A stretch of 64,000 bases of DNA, from the NCBI GenBank assembly GCA_016213775.1, contig JACQZR010000248.1, positions 1 through 64,000 of the forward strand, read 5' to 3'. This document shows positions 35,428 to 44,501 of the stretch, one piece after another. The stretch is from Acidobacteriota bacterium (GTDB lineage Bacteria; Acidobacteriota; Terriglobia; Bryobacterales; Bryobacteraceae). Position 1 is the stretch's first letter. Each line of letters opens with the position of its first letter. The notes under the pieces were generated by a model that made no database searches, was not told the origin of the DNA, and saw only the letters and a list, made by a program, of their open reading frames with translations. Position numbers and translations under genes: made by a program.

Positions 35428-36606
35428 TTGGGTTTCATCAAGAAGGCTTTGGACAAGCCGCGGACGCTGTTTCTGCGCCGCGCGTTGTTTCAGATTCATC
35501 TCTGGGCTGGGATTGCGATTGGCATTTACGCGCTGCTGATCGGGATCAGCGGGAGCATTCTCGTGTTTCGCGAGGACTTGCAGGAGATGCGGCTGCATCC
35601 TTATGAGACAGTGACGGTTCCCGCGGGCTCGGCGCGGCAATCGCCGGATGCCTGGCTGGCGGTACTGCGGAGAGAGTTGGGGCCGCGCGGGCAGATGACC
35701 ATCGAATTGCCGCAGAAGCCCGAAGATCCCGTGCACGCCTTTCTGTTCCGCGAGGGCGGGATGCATCACTACTTTTTGAACCCGTACACATCAGAGGTGA
35801 TGGGGCAGGTGTCGTTCAAGGGCGGGTTCCTCGCGTTCCTGCATACGTTTCATGGCAACCTGTTTCTGATGCGGCCGGGCCGGTTGGTGAACGGGTACGG
35901 AGCCTTGCTCCTGCTTCTGTTGATCGTGACCGGCGCCTTCATCTGGTGGCCGGGACGTCGGCTGTGGCGGCGTCGCATGGGGATCGACTTTTCGGCGAGC
36001 GGCAAGCGCATCAATTGGGATCTGCATAATGCCACCGGGTTCTGGAGTCTTTCTGGGTTCGCGCTCCTGTGCCTCACTGGTGCGTTCTTCACATGGCCGC
36101 AGTTCTTTCGCGACGCCATCGGAAAGCGGTGGCCGTTGAGTCCTCCGGCACAAGTGAAGCCGGTAATCATGGCTGGGGCACCCGCGGCTTCGATGGAGTC
36201 GATCATTGCGGCGGCGGACAAGGCGCTGCCGGAGAAACCGTCGTGGCGGGTGCAATATCCGCCCAACAACAGGGAGGTCGTGCGCGTGTGGAAGCTCGGC
36301 CCTGGCATGCCGGAACATCGCACGGCGACTCAGATCTGGGTGCATCCGCAGACGGCGGAGGTGCTGCGCGTGGACCGGTTTGAGAATCGCACTACCGGCG
36401 ACAAGATCGCCGGGTGGATCGCCCCGTTACATATTGGGAACTTCGGCGGACTGCCGGTGCGAATCGTATATGCGATTCTGGGTGTGGTGCCGGGGTTGCT
36501 GTTCATTACCGGCTTCATCATGTGGTGGGATCGCGTGGTGCGAAAGCGATGGCGGTCGTGGAAGACGGCGCCGAATGAGGAGAAAGAGACGATAGCGGCA
36601 GCATGA
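35428..36606 (+). CDS. PepSY-associated transmembrane protein (PiuB-like)
   Basis: The 392-residue protein has four membrane helices in the PepSY-TM plan: HLWAGIAIGIYALLIGISGSILVF near the start, a pair in the middle (YGALLLLLLIVTGAFIWWPG and FWSLSGFALLCLTGAFFTW), and one near the end (VYAILGVVPGLLFITGFIMWW). Conserved histidines lie in FLHTFHGNLF, WDLHNATGF and APLHIGNFGG. PepSY-TM proteins are often tied to iron or siderophore uptake and possibly transfer electrons; that is family knowledge, not shown here. The TTG start at 35428 is supported by GAGGAG nine bases upstream. The stop overlaps the next gene by four bases. Confidence 0.88.
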   Translation: MGFIKKALDKPRTLFLRRALFQIHLWAGIAIGIYALLIGISGSILVFREDLQEMRLHPYETVTVPAGSARQSPDAWLAVLRRELGPRGQMTIELPQKPEDPVHAFLFREGGMHHYFLNPYTSEVMGQVSFKGGFLAFLHTFHGNLFLMRPGRLVNGYGALLLLLLIVTGAFIWWPGRRLWRRRMGIDFSASGKRINWDLHNATGFWSLSGFALLCLTGAFFTWPQFFRDAIGKRWPLSPPAQVKPVIMAGAPAASMESIIAAADKALPEKPSWRVQYPPNNREVVRVWKLGPGMPEHRTATQIWVHPQTAEVLRVDRFENRTTGDKIAGWIAPLHIGNFGGLPVRIVYAILGVVPGLLFITGFIMWWDRVVRKRWRSWKTAPNEEKETIAAA

Positions 36607-37526
36607 GCGAATCGAATTGGCTGGCGGATCAGTTTTTGCGGTCGGTTGAGGGGGAAGCCTGGCACGGACCATCGTTGATGGAGGCGCTGAACGGCGTTTC
36701 GCACACGCTGGCGGCGGCTTCTCCAGGCGCTGGGAAGCACGGCATCTGGCAACAACTTTTGCATGTGGAAGCGTGGATGAACGCGGCGTTGCGCAGGACT
36801 GCGGGCGAGGCGGTGGAGTTGGACCCAGCCCAGGATTGGCCTGCAATTGGGGACGCTACCGCGGAGCGATGGACCGCGGCCCAGACGGAGTTTCGGGCGA
36901 AGGCGGTGGAGTGCGCCGAACGGATGCGCTCATTGACCGAGGAGGATTTTTCGCTGGTGGTTTCGGGGCGCGAGTACAACGTGCGGTTCCTGTTGTACGG
37001 GTTGGTGCAGCACACGGCGTATCATACGGGTCAGATTGCGTTGTTGAAGGCGTTGGATGGGAAACGCGATCTACTGCGTCATTCGTTGGCCACGCTGGTG
37101 TATCGCGGGAAGAAGGCCATCACTGGCGCGCCGGATTCGTTCCCGACGTTTCAGGCTGGCGAGTCGTCGCGAACGCCGCTGCAAATTCTCGCTCATGTGG
37201 ATGATTTACTGGATTGGGCGCTGACGCTGGCTGAAGGACAACAGGCGTGGCGCGAGTTGAACTCGGGGGATTGGGAGGCGGAATCGGCGCGGTTCTTCGC
37301 CGGAGCTGAGGCATTGGAAACACGGCTGGCGGCGGCGGCGACCGCGTATCCGGCCGAGAAGATCTATCAGGGGCCGATCGCCGATGCGACGCAGCACATC
37401 GGCCAAATCACGTATTTGCGGCGCCTGGCAGGGGCGCCGATTCGCGGAGAGAACTACGCCAAGGCGGCGATTGAAACCGGACGTGCCGGCAAGGATCAGG
37501 CCGCGCCCAAACGCGAGTTCGACTAG
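36603..37526 (+). CDS. Tandem DinB-like four-helix bundle protein
   Basis: The 307-residue protein holds two DinB/YfiT-like repeats. The first has HVEAWMNAAL with QHTAYHTGQIALL, giving the three-histidine metal site of the family. The second has LAHVDDLLDWAL and ATQHIGQITYLRRLAG, keeping two of the histidines. DinB-like bundles include thiol transferases (bacillithiol, mycothiol) and many uncharacterised proteins. The ATG overlaps the PepSY gene stop (ATGA), suggesting co-translation. Confidence 0.85.
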   Translation: MSESNWLADQFLRSVEGEAWHGPSLMEALNGVSHTLAAASPGAGKHGIWQQLLHVEAWMNAALRRTAGEAVELDPAQDWPAIGDATAERWTAAQTEFRAKAVECAERMRSLTEEDFSLVVSGREYNVRFLLYGLVQHTAYHTGQIALLKALDGKRDLLRHSLATLVYRGKKAITGAPDSFPTFQAGESSRTPLQILAHVDDLLDWALTLAEGQQAWRELNSGDWEAESARFFAGAEALETRLAAAATAYPAEKIYQGPIADATQHIGQITYLRRLAGAPIRGENYAKAAIETGRAGKDQAAPKREFD

Positions 37527-37548
37527 TACAATAGCCGTTGTACCTTTC

Positions 37549-39804
37549 ATGATTCCGCGTTCTGTTCTTGTCATTACCGCGCTGGGAATGCTGCCTGCGG
37601 GCGCGCTTGCTGAAGTCGATTTCGCGACGCAAATTCATCCCATCATGCTGGCGCGATGCGTGTCGTGCCACGCCGGCGATAAGGCCCAGGGCGGGCTTGC
37701 GTTGAATACGCGCGCCGAGATTCTGCGTGGGGGAAGCAGCGGGCCGTCGGTGCTGCCGGGCAACAGCAAAGGGAGCCGGTTGATCCGGCGCGTGCGCGGC
37801 GAAACATTACCGTTGATGCCGCTTGGCCGTGATGCGATGCCGGCGGCGGAGATTGATCTGCTGGCGAAGTGGATTGATGAAGGCGCGAAGGGGCCCGGAG
37901 GACCAGCCGCGGCAAGATGGGAGCCTCCGTTGCTGCCGCGCAAGCCGGCTGTGCCCGCGGGCGCCAAGCATCCGGTGGATGCGTTTCTGAAGACGACGGG
38001 ACAGCCGGTCTCCGATGCCCTGTTCGCGCGGCGGGCGTATCTGGATGTTTGGGGATTGCTGCCAACTCCGGAGCAGTTGCGCGCGTTTGAAGCGGACAAG
38101 CCGGCCGGCAAGCGCGCCAGGCTGATCGATGCACTGCTGGCAAACAAGGAGAATTACACGGGGCATTGGATCACGTTCTGGAACGACGTTCTGCGCAACG
38201 ACGATGGAGTGGTCTATTACGGAGAACGGAAGTCGATGACTCCGTGGTTGAAGAAGGCCCTGGCGGAGAACAAGCCGTACAACCGGTTTGTATCGGAGTT
38301 GCTGAATCCCGGCAAGGAGAAGGACGCGCCGGAGGGATTTATTCTCGGGGTGACGTGGCGCGGGGAAGTGCCGGCGGCCGAGCGGCCTCCTTTGCAGGCG
38401 GCCCAGAATAGCGCGCAGGCGTTTCTCGGGATCAACCTGAAATGCAATTCGTGTCACGACAGTTTCATCAGCAAATGGAAGTTGAAGGACGCTTACGGAC
38501 TGGCGAGTTTCTTTTCGCCCGAGCCGCTGAAGATCGTGCGTTGCGATGTGGACACGGGCGAGGTGTCCTCTCCGAAGTTTCTGTTTCCGGAGTTGGGCAA
38601 GGTGAGTGAGACGGCGTTGTCACTGCAGGAGCGGCGCGCCGAAGCTGCGCGATTCTTCACGATGAAAGAGAACGGCCGGCTGTATCGTACGATTGTCAAC
38701 CGCTACTGGAAGAAACTGTTCGGACGCGGGCTGGTGGAACCGGTGGACGATATGGCGGCTGAGCCGTTCCATGCGGATCTACTCGACTGGCTGGCGAGCG
38801 ACTTCGCCGATCATGGGTACGACCTGAAGTATCTCCAGCGGCTGTTGATGACATCGAATGCGTATCAGCTTCCGGCCTTGAACACGGAGGTGGATCCGAA
38901 GGAACGGTACACGTTTCGTGGTCCGCACAAACGGCGGCTGACGGCGGAGGAGTTTGTCGATGCGCTGGCCTCGATCACGGGGGAGTGGCGGATGAAGGTA
39001 CCGAATCAGCCGACCGTCAAGGCGAGGTTTGTGCGCGAGTGGGAGTTGAAGTCGACCGCCCTGACACGCGCGATGGGGCGGCCGCAACGGGATCAGGTGA
39101 CGACCGAGCGGTTGACGCTGCCGACAACGTTGCAGGCTCTGGAACTGGTGAATGGGGCGACACTGGCTGACTGGCTGCTGGAGGGCGCGCGGCGGCTTGT
39201 GGAGAATCCTCCGGCGCCGGCGCAGAACCTCTTCGATAGCGGGTTGGTGCGGCGCAATGCGGTGAAGGTGGACATGCCGCTGCAAGGTGCAAAGAAGCTG
39301 TGGTTTCTGGTGGAGAACATCGATTCCTACGATCCGTCGCGCGTGGTTCCGATGTGGCGGGATGCGGTGCTGCTGAAGAATGGCGTCGAGACGAAGCTGC
39401 AGGATTTGCTGAAGAATGTGGATCTGGAGCGGTTGAAACTGCCGGCACGATTTACGGTGGAGTTGGATGGGTCGTTTGACCGGCTGCGGGGGGCCGCCGA
39501 TGTCGCGAAGGTGAGCAAGGAGTCGGATATCGGGCCGGCGATCCGGTTCTTTATCTTCGATCGCGAGCCGGACAAGCGGCGGCTGGTGAGGAGTGACCCG
39601 CGGACGCCGGTGGTGCGGCCCGCCGGTGAATGGACGCCGCAGTCACTGGTGACGCGGGTGTATCGTCATGCGCTGCAGCGGGAGCCATCGGAAGCGGAGC
39701 GACTTGTGGCCGCGGAGGTGTTGGGCGAGCGGTTGACCGTCGATGGCGTGGAAGACTTTTTGTGGATGGTGTTGCAGTCGCCGGAGTTTCAGTACATATG
39801 GTGA
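37549..39804 (+). CDS. Exported PSCyt1-DUF1549-DUF1553 protein (planctomycete-type haem protein)
   Basis: From ATG 37549 the product has 751 residues with a signal peptide (SVLVITALGMLPAGALA). A cytochrome c-like PSCyt1 domain carries the haem motif CVSCH (residues 37-41), with DAMPAAEIDLLAKWIDEGAK at its end. DUF1549 follows, with a second CxxCH (CNSCH, residues 299-303), then DUF1553 (TIVNRYWKKLFGRGLVEPVDD through AYQLP). Within the last part is an extra stretch around GAKKLWFLVENIDSYDPSRV that resembles a carbohydrate-binding-like insertion. Such proteins are common in planctomycetes and Solibacteres, usually paired with DUF1501 as here; their reaction is unknown. Confidence 0.88.
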   Translation: MIPRSVLVITALGMLPAGALAEVDFATQIHPIMLARCVSCHAGDKAQGGLALNTRAEILRGGSSGPSVLPGNSKGSRLIRRVRGETLPLMPLGRDAMPAAEIDLLAKWIDEGAKGPGGPAAARWEPPLLPRKPAVPAGAKHPVDAFLKTTGQPVSDALFARRAYLDVWGLLPTPEQLRAFEADKPAGKRARLIDALLANKENYTGHWITFWNDVLRNDDGVVYYGERKSMTPWLKKALAENKPYNRFVSELLNPGKEKDAPEGFILGVTWRGEVPAAERPPLQAAQNSAQAFLGINLKCNSCHDSFISKWKLKDAYGLASFFSPEPLKIVRCDVDTGEVSSPKFLFPELGKVSETALSLQERRAEAARFFTMKENGRLYRTIVNRYWKKLFGRGLVEPVDDMAAEPFHADLLDWLASDFADHGYDLKYLQRLLMTSNAYQLPALNTEVDPKERYTFRGPHKRRLTAEEFVDALASITGEWRMKVPNQPTVKARFVREWELKSTALTRAMGRPQRDQVTTERLTLPTTLQALELVNGATLADWLLEGARRLVENPPAPAQNLFDSGLVRRNAVKVDMPLQGAKKLWFLVENIDSYDPSRVVPMWRDAVLLKNGVETKLQDLLKNVDLERLKLPARFTVELDGSFDRLRGAADVAKVSKESDIGPAIRFFIFDREPDKRRLVRSDPRTPVVRPAGEWTPQSLVTRVYRHALQREPSEAERLVAAEVLGERLTVDGVEDFLWMVLQSPEFQYIW

Positions 39805-39812
39805 GGGATGCG

Positions 39813-41249
39813 ATGAACAAAGACGAACGGCGGATTGTGGATGGATTGACGCGGCGCGGGTTTGTGGGCGCAACGTGGTCAGCAGTGTTGTCGGCGTTGA
39901 CGGCAGGCGCTCCGCGAACGTTGTGGCCGCAGGAGAAGCCCAAGACGAAGGCCGATACGCTGATCGTGCTGTGGATGGCCGGCGGCATGGCGCAGACTGA
40001 GACGTTCGATCCCAAGGCGTACACGCCGTTCGAGGCGGGGCTGGAATCGCGGCGCGTGTTGAGTACTTTTCCGTCCATCGATTCGAAGGTGGACAACATC
40101 AAGTTGTCGAAAGGGCTGGAAGGGATAGCGTCCATCATGGACCGGTGTACCTTGGTACGCACGTACCAGGCGGGCGATCTGGGGTTCATTCTCCATTCGC
40201 GGCATCAGTACCACTGGCACACGGGTTATGCGCCGCCGTTGTCGGTGGCTGCTCCGCACATCGGCTCCGTGATCGCAAAGACGCTTGGGTCGCGCAATCC
40301 GGATGTGCCGGCGTTTATCGACATCGGACAGAATCTCGACATCGGCGCGGAGAGCGATGCGGTGAAGGCGTTCCATACGGCGGGGTTTCTGGGTACGGAG
40401 TATGGACCGTTTCTGGTGGCGGATCCGAAGGAAGCTGCGGCAACGGTGCGCCCGGCGGCGCACATCACACCCTCGCGGTTTGAACGGCGGCAGCAGCAGT
40501 ATCAGAAGCTGCTGGCGGCGAATCCGGTGCTGCGCGACGGGAGTGACTATCAGCAGCAGTCGTTGATGAAGTCAGTGGATAATGCGTACCGGCTCATGAC
40601 CTCACCTGCCGCGAAGGCGTTTGATATTACGTTGGAGCCGCGGGCGAGTTTCGAAAAGTACAATACGGGGCGCTTCGGGTTGGGATGTTTGCTTGCGCGC
40701 CGGTTGACCGAGGCTGGGGCGCGGTTCATTGAGATCACCACGGAGTACATTCCGTTCCGGCATTGGGACACGCATGAGAACGGTCACACGCGGGCCAAGG
40801 ACATGAAGCAGGAAGTGGACGGGCCGATCCGTCAACTGGTGCTCGATCTGGAGGAGCGCGGATTGTTGGACCGTACGTTGATTGTGCTGGCGAGCGAGTT
40901 TGGCCGCGACATGATGGTGGAAGGCAAGGCCAATCTTCAGGTGAAGGATCAGGTGAAGCAGCCGGACGTAATGACGGAGATGAAGCACTACGGCATGCAT
41001 CGTCATTTCACGGATGCGGGGTCGGTGCTGCTGATCGGCGGCGGAATGAAGAAGGGTTTTCTCTATGGGACCACTGCTGATGAGCGCCCCTGCAAGGTGA
41101 TGGATCATCCGGTGCCGATTGAGAATCTGCATGCGACGATTTTCCATGCCATGGGGATACCGCCAGATCTCGCATATGAAGTGGAGAAACGGCCGTTCCA
41201 TGTGACGAAGGATGGGAAAGGCAAGCCGGTGATGGAGCTTTTCGCTTGA
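39813..41249 (+). CDS. DUF1501 family protein with Tat signal
   Basis: The 478-residue protein begins MNKDERRIVDGLTRRGFVGATW, a twin-arginine signal (TRRGF). The DUF1501 core shows LIVLWMAGGMAQTETFDPK, VDNAYRLMTSPAAKAFD and RTLIVLASEFGRD. DUF1501 proteins resemble the alkaline phosphatase/sulfatase superfamily. ATG 39798, overlapping the upstream stop, is an alternative start. The gene almost always accompanies DUF1549/DUF1553 partners, as here. The stop overlaps the thioesterase start. Confidence 0.88.
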   Translation: MNKDERRIVDGLTRRGFVGATWSAVLSALTAGAPRTLWPQEKPKTKADTLIVLWMAGGMAQTETFDPKAYTPFEAGLESRRVLSTFPSIDSKVDNIKLSKGLEGIASIMDRCTLVRTYQAGDLGFILHSRHQYHWHTGYAPPLSVAAPHIGSVIAKTLGSRNPDVPAFIDIGQNLDIGAESDAVKAFHTAGFLGTEYGPFLVADPKEAAATVRPAAHITPSRFERRQQQYQKLLAANPVLRDGSDYQQQSLMKSVDNAYRLMTSPAAKAFDITLEPRASFEKYNTGRFGLGCLLARRLTEAGARFIEITTEYIPFRHWDTHENGHTRAKDMKQEVDGPIRQLVLDLEERGLLDRTLIVLASEFGRDMMVEGKANLQVKDQVKQPDVMTEMKHYGMHRHFTDAGSVLLIGGGMKKGFLYGTTADERPCKVMDHPVPIENLHATIFHAMGIPPDLAYEVEKRPFHVTKDGKGKPVMELFA

Positions 41250-41617
41250 CGTTCACCGAGTTCCTGCAACTGCGGGTTGTGGAGCAGCGAGTGGACGGAG
41301 TGACGATTGAGTGCCCGCTGCAAACGTACTACTTCAATCCCGACGGGTCGCTGCATGGCGGGTTGATCGCGACAGTGGCGGATGAAGCCGTGTGGTACGC
41401 ACTGGAGCATGTCACGGGGAGCACGCGGAATTCGACGACCGTGGAATTGAAGGTGAACTATCTGCGGGCGGCCAGGAACACGGGCGTGGTGCGAGGTAAC
41501 GCGCGGCTGGTGAAGACCGGCAGAACGCTGATTGTGGGAACGGTGGAAGTGTCCGATGAGCGCGGCGAGCTGTGCGCCATCGCCACGGTAACGTATATGC
41601 TGCTGGGGGAGAAGTGA
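41246..41617 (+). CDS. Hotdog-fold thioesterase, PaaI type
   Basis: The 123-residue protein carries the family signature YYFNPDGSLHGGLIATVADEAVWYAL, in which HGG and the following acidic residue line the active site. The C-terminal half is typical: TTVELKVNYLRAARNTGVVRGNARLVKTGR. It would cleave acyl-CoA thioesters. The start is a TTG at 41246 overlapping the DUF1501 stop; no better start is near. Confidence 0.85.
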   Translation: MTFTEFLQLRVVEQRVDGVTIECPLQTYYFNPDGSLHGGLIATVADEAVWYALEHVTGSTRNSTTVELKVNYLRAARNTGVVRGNARLVKTGRTLIVGTVEVSDERGELCAIATVTYMLLGEK

Positions 41618-41648
41618 ACATCCGGGACCTAAGCTGCGTATAGCAGGT

Positions 41649-42101
41649 ATGCTCAACCTAATTCTGGTGTGGCTCCTGCCGACATGCCTTCAGGCACAGC
41701 CTACGGGAGACGAACTTTTCCGGACACTCGCGGCTCTCGATGCGGCTTTGTTTGATTCCTTCAACAAGTGCGATCTGGAGAAGAACAGAACGTTCTTCGC
41801 CGATGACCTGGAGTTCTATCACGATCAGAGCGGTCTCACAGTGGGGGCGGACAAGGTGGTGCAGCAACTGAAACAGAACATCTGTGGGAAGGTTCGGAGG
41901 GAACTCGTGGCGGGGTCGTTGGAAGCTCACGCGCTGAAAGGCTATGGCGCGGTTCAGATAGGCCGGCACCGGTTCTATAATCCGCCAAGTGCGGCGGAGC
42001 CCGGCGGCGAGGCGAAATTCATTCACATCTGGCGATACCTGGATGGGAAATGGAAGATCACACGGGTGATCAGCTACGACCATGAAGCGGTCCGAAAGTA
42101 G
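41649..42101 (+). CDS. Exported SnoaL/DUF4440-like (NTF2 fold) protein
   Basis: The 150-residue protein has a signal peptide (LILVWLLPTCLQAQ) and then a small NTF2-like domain: LAALDAALFDSFNKCDLE, FFADDLEFYHDQSGLTVG and the closing KFIHIWRYLDGKWKITRVISYDH. DUF4440 proteins occur as lone domains of unknown role. It lies 31 bases after the thioesterase and 26 before the phosphotriesterase-like gene, in the same direction. Confidence 0.8.
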   Translation: MLNLILVWLLPTCLQAQPTGDELFRTLAALDAALFDSFNKCDLEKNRTFFADDLEFYHDQSGLTVGADKVVQQLKQNICGKVRRELVAGSLEAHALKGYGAVQIGRHRFYNPPSAAEPGGEAKFIHIWRYLDGKWKITRVISYDHEAVRK

Positions 42102-42127
42102 CGGGCGGTTTCAGGTATCATGCAACG

Positions 42128-43048
42128 GTGGTCACTATTGCGCGCCGGGAGTTCCTCTTTGCACCGCTTGCTCTAGCGGCGGCACCAGAGCCGTCGATTC
42201 TGGTGCATGAGCATGTGCTGGTGGATTTCATCGGGGCGGACAAGATCGGACCGGGGCGGTATGATCCCGATGTCGTGTTCCGGCTTGTGAAACCGAAGTT
42301 GGACGAGGTGGCGAAGCTGGGGTGCCGCCGGTTTCAGGAGTGCACTCCGAATTTTATCGGGCGTGATGCGAAGCTGCTTGCGCGGCTACAGGACGCCACG
42401 GGCATCGAGATCTGGACCAACACCGGCCTGTACGCCGCGCGCAACCACGTCTTCCTGCCCTCCTATGCGAGGATGGAATCGGCGGCACAGTTGGCCAAGC
42501 GCTGGGTGGAAGAGCATCGCAAGGGTGTGGATGGGATGAAGCCGCGGTTCATCAAGATCGGCGTCAATCGCGGACCTCTGGCGGAGTTGGACAAGAAGAT
42601 TGTTCGAGCGGCGGCGTTGGCGTCGAAGGAGACGGGGCTGACATTCGCGTCGCACACCGGCAATGGAATCGCCGCAACAGAGCAGCTCGAAATTGTTTTA
42701 TCGGAAAAACTGGCTCCGGCGAAGTTCGTGTGGGTACACGCCGATGGGGAGAAGGACCACTCGTTCCATAGGCAGATCGCCGAGGCGGGCGCCTGGGTGG
42801 AATTCGATCATGTGGGACCGTCATCGGAGGCGCTACGCTGGCATCTGGAGTGTGTGCAGTTCATGGAGAAGAACAAGCTTCTGGGGCGCACGCTGGTCTC
42901 ACAGGATGCCGGTTACTACAAGCCCGGCGAGCCCAACGGCGGGGCGTTCAAAGACTATTCGCACATCTATACGAAGTTTGTGCCGCAGCTTTCGGCGGCT
43001 ACCACGAAGACGTTACTTTGGGAGAATCCACGTGCTGCTTTTGGCTAG
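42128..43048 (+). CDS. Exported phosphotriesterase-family metal hydrolase
   Basis: The 306-residue protein opens with a twin-arginine-like leader (RREFLFAPLALAAA). The binuclear-metal site of the family follows: HEH at residues 27-29 (ILVHEHVLVDF), a candidate bridging lysine in RFIKIGVNRG, histidines in FASHTGNG and FVWVHADGE, and the aspartate in LVSQDAGYYKP. PTE relatives act as lactonases or esterases; the name does not imply organophosphate use. GTG 42128 is the start. The end overlaps the next gene by 17 bases. Confidence 0.85.
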   Translation: MVTIARREFLFAPLALAAAPEPSILVHEHVLVDFIGADKIGPGRYDPDVVFRLVKPKLDEVAKLGCRRFQECTPNFIGRDAKLLARLQDATGIEIWTNTGLYAARNHVFLPSYARMESAAQLAKRWVEEHRKGVDGMKPRFIKIGVNRGPLAELDKKIVRAAALASKETGLTFASHTGNGIAATEQLEIVLSEKLAPAKFVWVHADGEKDHSFHRQIAEAGAWVEFDHVGPSSEALRWHLECVQFMEKNKLLGRTLVSQDAGYYKPGEPNGGAFKDYSHIYTKFVPQLSAATTKTLLWENPRAAFG

Positions 43049-43844
43049 TCTGCTGCTTGCCGCCACCGCGTTTGGCGGCGAGACGAATGATATCGAGTTC
43101 GCCAAACCCGGCGGCTTTTCACTGACCCTGGATGCCTACGTGCCGGCAGGGAAGGGCCCGTTCCCGGCAGTAGTAATTGTGCATGGTGGCGGTTGGGTGA
43201 ACGGTCACAAGCGGACTTACGTGACGCCGTTGTTCAAGCCGCTTAGCGATGCCGGATTCGCCTGGTTCACCATCAACTACCGGCTGGCGAAAGATGCTCC
43301 GTATCCGGCGGCGCTGGAGGATGTGCTGTCCGCGGTGCGATGGGTGAAGGCGCACGCCAAGGAGTACCAGGTTGACCCGAAGCGCATCGCGTTGATGGGC
43401 GAGTCCGCGGGCGCGCACCTGGTGGCGCTGGCCGCGGTGAAGGGGAAGAAGGACGAGCAGGTGGCCGCAGTGGTGGATTTCTATGGGCCGCACGATTTAT
43501 TGAAGCGCGCTGTGGAACGGAATGACGTGGGCGACAATTTGAGGAGGTTCCTGCTGGTGGACAAACTGGACGACGCCGGGAGGAAGAAGTTGCAGGAGGC
43601 TTCGGCCATCACGTACGTGCGCAAGGGGCTACCTCCGTTCCTGTTCATCCATGGGACCAAGGACGCCGCGGTGCCGTACGATCAATCGCCGCTGATGTGC
43701 GATGCGTTGAAGAAGGCTGGGAATAAGTGCGAGGTATACACGGTGGAGGGCGGTCCGCATGGCGTGGGGCCCTGGGAGAAGGATCCGGCGATGCAGAGCT
43801 ACAAGGGGAAGATGGTGGAGTGGCTGCGGGCAACGCTGCGGTGA
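43032..43844 (+). CDS. Exported alpha/beta hydrolase (BD-FAE/acetyl esterase type)
   Basis: From GTG 43032 the protein has 270 residues with a signal peptide (LLLASLLLAATAFGG). VVIVHGGGWVNGHKR is the oxyanion segment, ALMGESAGAHLVAL holds the nucleophile serine, FIHGTKDAAVPYDQ the acid, and VEGGPHGVGPW the histidine. The pattern fits carbohydrate acetyl/feruloyl esterases. It overlaps the preceding gene by 17 bases, which together with signal peptides on neighbours points to a set of exported hydrolases. Confidence 0.88.
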   Translation: MLLLASLLLAATAFGGETNDIEFAKPGGFSLTLDAYVPAGKGPFPAVVIVHGGGWVNGHKRTYVTPLFKPLSDAGFAWFTINYRLAKDAPYPAALEDVLSAVRWVKAHAKEYQVDPKRIALMGESAGAHLVALAAVKGKKDEQVAAVVDFYGPHDLLKRAVERNDVGDNLRRFLLVDKLDDAGRKKLQEASAITYVRKGLPPFLFIHGTKDAAVPYDQSPLMCDALKKAGNKCEVYTVEGGPHGVGPWEKDPAMQSYKGKMVEWLRATLR

Positions 43845-43847
43845 GGG

Positions 43848-44249
43848 TTATTGGAAGAGGTAGACAACTTTGACCAGCGCGGTGCGGTAGATGGATTTGC
43901 CTGGCTTTTCGGTTGTGATGAATTCGTCGGCGCGAAGCAGGTGCGCGGCTGCAACGTGGAGGGAGTCCATCGAATTGACTCCGGATTTCGCGGCTTCCTT
44001 GCTGGCCAAGTTGAGAATGGCCTTCAGATCGTCGCAGAAGGTGGCTTGCTTGAAGTAGCGCTGGTAGAAGCGGTACTCGTCGGCGCGGCGGTTGAACTGG
44101 GCTTTAGGTGAAACTTCGTGCCGCACGAACGGGCTGGTGAGGTGAATGCGGCCAGCGCTACCCACGACTTGAAACGCAATATTGCCGGGTTCCATCGAGC
44201 CTTTCCACGCGGCGATGAGCACTCCGCTGTCGAGAAACGTGCGAATCAC
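43848..44249 (-). CDS. PIN-domain ribonuclease, probable toxin
   Basis: The 133-residue protein has the PIN acidic residues: Asp7 in TFLDSGVLIAAW, Glu45 in VRHEVSPKA, Asp95 in SMDSLHVAAAHLL and Asp108 in RADEFITTEK. PIN toxins of VapC type cleave tRNA or rRNA. It starts with GTG directly after the stop of a small upstream gene (no gap), which is the usual toxin-antitoxin arrangement. The stop faces the alpha/beta hydrolase with three bases between. Confidence 0.85.
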   Translation of the reverse strand: MIRTFLDSGVLIAAWKGSMEPGNIAFQVVGSAGRIHLTSPFVRHEVSPKAQFNRRADEYRFYQRYFKQATFCDDLKAILNLASKEAAKSGVNSMDSLHVAAAHLLRADEFITTEKPGKSIYRTALVKVVYLFQ

Positions 44250-44447
44250 CTATCGCCCTCCGCGGAGTTCCGCAACCTCGCGCTGAATTTCGCGGATGGA
44301 CAGCAGTTTGCCGCCTGAGGCGATGTACTTCGCTCGCGCCTTCAGGAGATACTTGCCGAGAGGCGTCACCGCCTTGGGCAGTTCGATGCCTTTCTTGAGA
44401 GCTTTCTTGACAGCCTTCTTCGGCGTCTTGCCGTTCTGCTTTGCCAT
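44250..44447 (-). CDS. Small basic protein, probable antitoxin of the PIN toxin
   Basis: This 65-residue product starts with a lysine-rich head (MAKQNGKTPKKAVKKALKKG) and ends with a helix-rich segment (SIREIQREVAELRGGR). It lies immediately upstream of the PIN gene with zero spacing. I see no standard AbrB, RHH or Phd motif, so the family is unknown; the role rests on position and size. A longer reading of the same frame upstream is only antisense to the sulfatase. Confidence 0.6.
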   Translation of the reverse strand: MAKQNGKTPKKAVKKALKKGIELPKAVTPLGKYLLKARAKYIASGGKLLSIREIQREVAELRGGR

Positions 44448-44501
44448 ACCTCTATTGTGACGCATTACCGGGGGATTTGGCTGTAGAATGGAGCACGGAC
44501 C

